Shown here: one piece after another, positions 46,058 to 47,020 of the stretch
How the letters are laid out: the number at the start of each line of letters is the position of its first letter
Numbering within the stretch: position 1 is the stretch's first letter
From: an uncultured bacterium
GTDB taxonomy: Bacteria; Verrucomicrobiota; Kiritimatiellia; CAIVKH01
Length of the DNA: 47,020 bases
Direction of reading: 5' to 3'
NCBI GenBank assembly: GCA_937958885.1
Contig: CALGMT010000050.1
Location: 1-47,020, forward strand
Notes under the pieces: generated by a model
Told to the model about the DNA's origin: nothing
The model's input: the letters and a program-made list of their open reading frames with translations, nothing else
Databases searched by the model: none
Made by a program: the position numbers and the translations under genes

Positions 46058-47020
46058 ATGGACCTTACCTATATCTCCGCTAGTGTGACTGTCTTCACCG
46101 GCCTGATTCTGATTCTGGTGTTCGGCATCATCTGGGCTTCGAAAAAACTCGCGCCGGCCGGCACGGTGAAGATCGACATCAACGACGGGTCCAAAGTGAT
46201 TGAGGCCGCGCCGGGCAAGTCCCTCCTGAGCATCCTCGCCGATCAGAAAATTTTCCTCCCCTCCGCCTGCGGAGGCGGCGGCACCTGCGCCATGTGCCGA
46301 TGCAAGGTGAAAGAGGGCGGCGGCTCGATTCTGCCCACCGAAACCGGACACATCAACAAGCAGCAGGCCAAGCAAGGCGAACGCCTCGCCTGCCAGCTCA
46401 AGGTGAAGAACGATCTCAAGATTCACGTGCCCGACGAGGTGCTCGAGATTAAAAAGTTCGAAGGCACCGTGCGCTCGAACCGCAACGTCGCCACGTTCAT
46501 CAAGGAGTTCATCGTCGATCTGCCGCCGGGCGTGGATTTGCACTTCAAAGCGGGCGGCTATATTCAGATCGACATTCCGAAGTACCATGTGAAGTTCAAG
46601 GATTTCGATATTGATCCGAAATTCCGCGACGCATGGGAGAAGTTCAAATTGTTCGATCTGGAATGCGTAAATGAAGAACCCTGCTTCCGCGCCTATTCGA
46701 TGGGCAACCATCCCGCGGAAGGCAACATGGTCATGCTCAACGTCCGTATCGCTACACCGCCGCCGAACATGCCCGGCATCAAGCCCGGCATCGCGTCGAG
46801 CTACATCTACAGCTTGAAACCCGGCGACAAAGTCTGGATCAGCGGTCCGTTCGGCGAATTTTTCGCAAAGGATACGGACAAGGAGATGGTGTATATCGGC
46901 GGCGGCGCCGGCATGGCCCCTCTCCGAAGCCACATCTTCGACCTCTTCCTCACAAAGAAAACGAATCGCAAAGTGTCGTTCTGGTACGGCGCGCGTTCTC
47001 TCCGCGAAATGTTCTACGAA
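46058..47020 (+). CDS. nqrF: Na+-NQR subunit F (partial, runs off the window)
   Basis: The first 321 codons of NqrF; the family is about 405-430 residues. It has an N-terminal membrane anchor (about 10-26), a 2Fe-2S ferredoxin domain with C71, C77, C80 and C112 ([12 protein letters not shown] and RLACQ), and an extra C82. A FAD-binding part with RAYSMGNHP and an NADH-binding part beginning [12 protein letters not shown] follow. It accepts electrons from NADH. ATG 46058 has GGGAG about 9 bases upstream. The window ends inside the NAD domain. Confidence 0.95.
   Translation, partial: MDLTYISASVTVFTGLILILVFGIIWASKKLAPAGTVKIDINDGSKVIEAAPGKSLLSILADQKIFLPSACGGGGTCAMCRCKVKEGGGSILPTETGHINKQQAKQGERLACQLKVKNDLKIHVPDEVLEIKKFEGTVRSNRNVATFIKEFIVDLPPGVDLHFKAGGYIQIDIPKYHVKFKDFDIDPKFRDAWEKFKLFDLECVNEEPCFRAYSMGNHPAEGNMVMLNVRIATPPPNMPGIKPGIASSYIYSLKPGDKVWISGPFGEFFAKDTDKEMVYIGGGAGMAPLRSHIFDLFLTKKTNRKVSFWYGARSLREMFYE

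Overview
The window is 47 kb of GC-rich, densely packed bacterial chromosome. It carries a Na+-translocating NADH:quinone oxidoreductase operon, a rod-shape locus ending in an RNase E/G gene, a TonB-type energised transport locus, and many exported or membrane proteins. This suggests a Gram-negative-type bacterium with an outer membrane. The gene mix and the intergenic hairpin repeats would fit the PVC group (for example Kiritimatiellota, Lentisphaerota or Verrucomicrobiota), but that is inference; no rRNA or other phylogenetic marker is present to prove it. No tRNA, rRNA, CRISPR array, transposase or prophage gene was seen.

Layout. 0.3-1.9 kb: a dimeric-type dUTPase facing a DUF1015 gene. 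1.9-2.7 kb: a divergent gap holding the first copy of a MITE-like repeat. 2.7-3.8 kb: an exported DUF4380-like protein. 3.8-10.8 kb (minus strand): a surface-polysaccharide operon of four GT4 glycosyltransferases, an O-antigen-ligase/polymerase-like membrane protein and a GT2 gene broken by a stop codon and a frameshift; nearly all junctions overlap. 11.0-13.0 kb (plus strand): a DprE1-like/DprE2-like pair, which in actinobacteria makes decaprenyl-phospho-arabinose and here may supply a polyprenyl-linked sugar. 13.1-18.6 kb (minus): an operon encoding a membrane-anchored protein with three TRAM-like domains, a membrane NERD-domain protein, two tiny membrane proteins and a very long ComEC whose metallo-beta-lactamase-like domain has lost its metal motif. 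18.7-21.9 kb (minus): nadD, rsfS and metG, with the second MITE-like copy between rsfS and metG. 21.9-29.0 kb (minus): mreB-mreC-mreD-mrdA(PBP2)-rodA-rng. 29.3-30.4 kb (plus): an exported ankyrin-repeat protein, followed by an 845-bp non-coding stretch with AT-rich inverted repeats. 31.2-41.2 kb (minus): uvrA, an 864-residue TPR protein, exbB-like, exbD-like, TonB-like and zinc-ribbon genes, then hisD and hisC. 41.4-47.0 kb (plus): nqrABCDEF, with nqrF running off the window.

How the genes work together. Three blocks are functional units. The mre/mrdA/rodA genes build the lateral cell wall. The nqr genes make a six-subunit sodium pump whose FMN, iron and Fe-S ligands are visible. The ExbB/ExbD/TonB-like/TPR set is a proton-motive-force-driven envelope complex. 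The most novel-looking unit is the TRAM-NERD-ComEC operon: four envelope proteins next to a DNA-uptake channel, two of them with nucleic-acid-related domains. The second is the polysaccharide operon with the divergent DprE1/DprE2-like pair.
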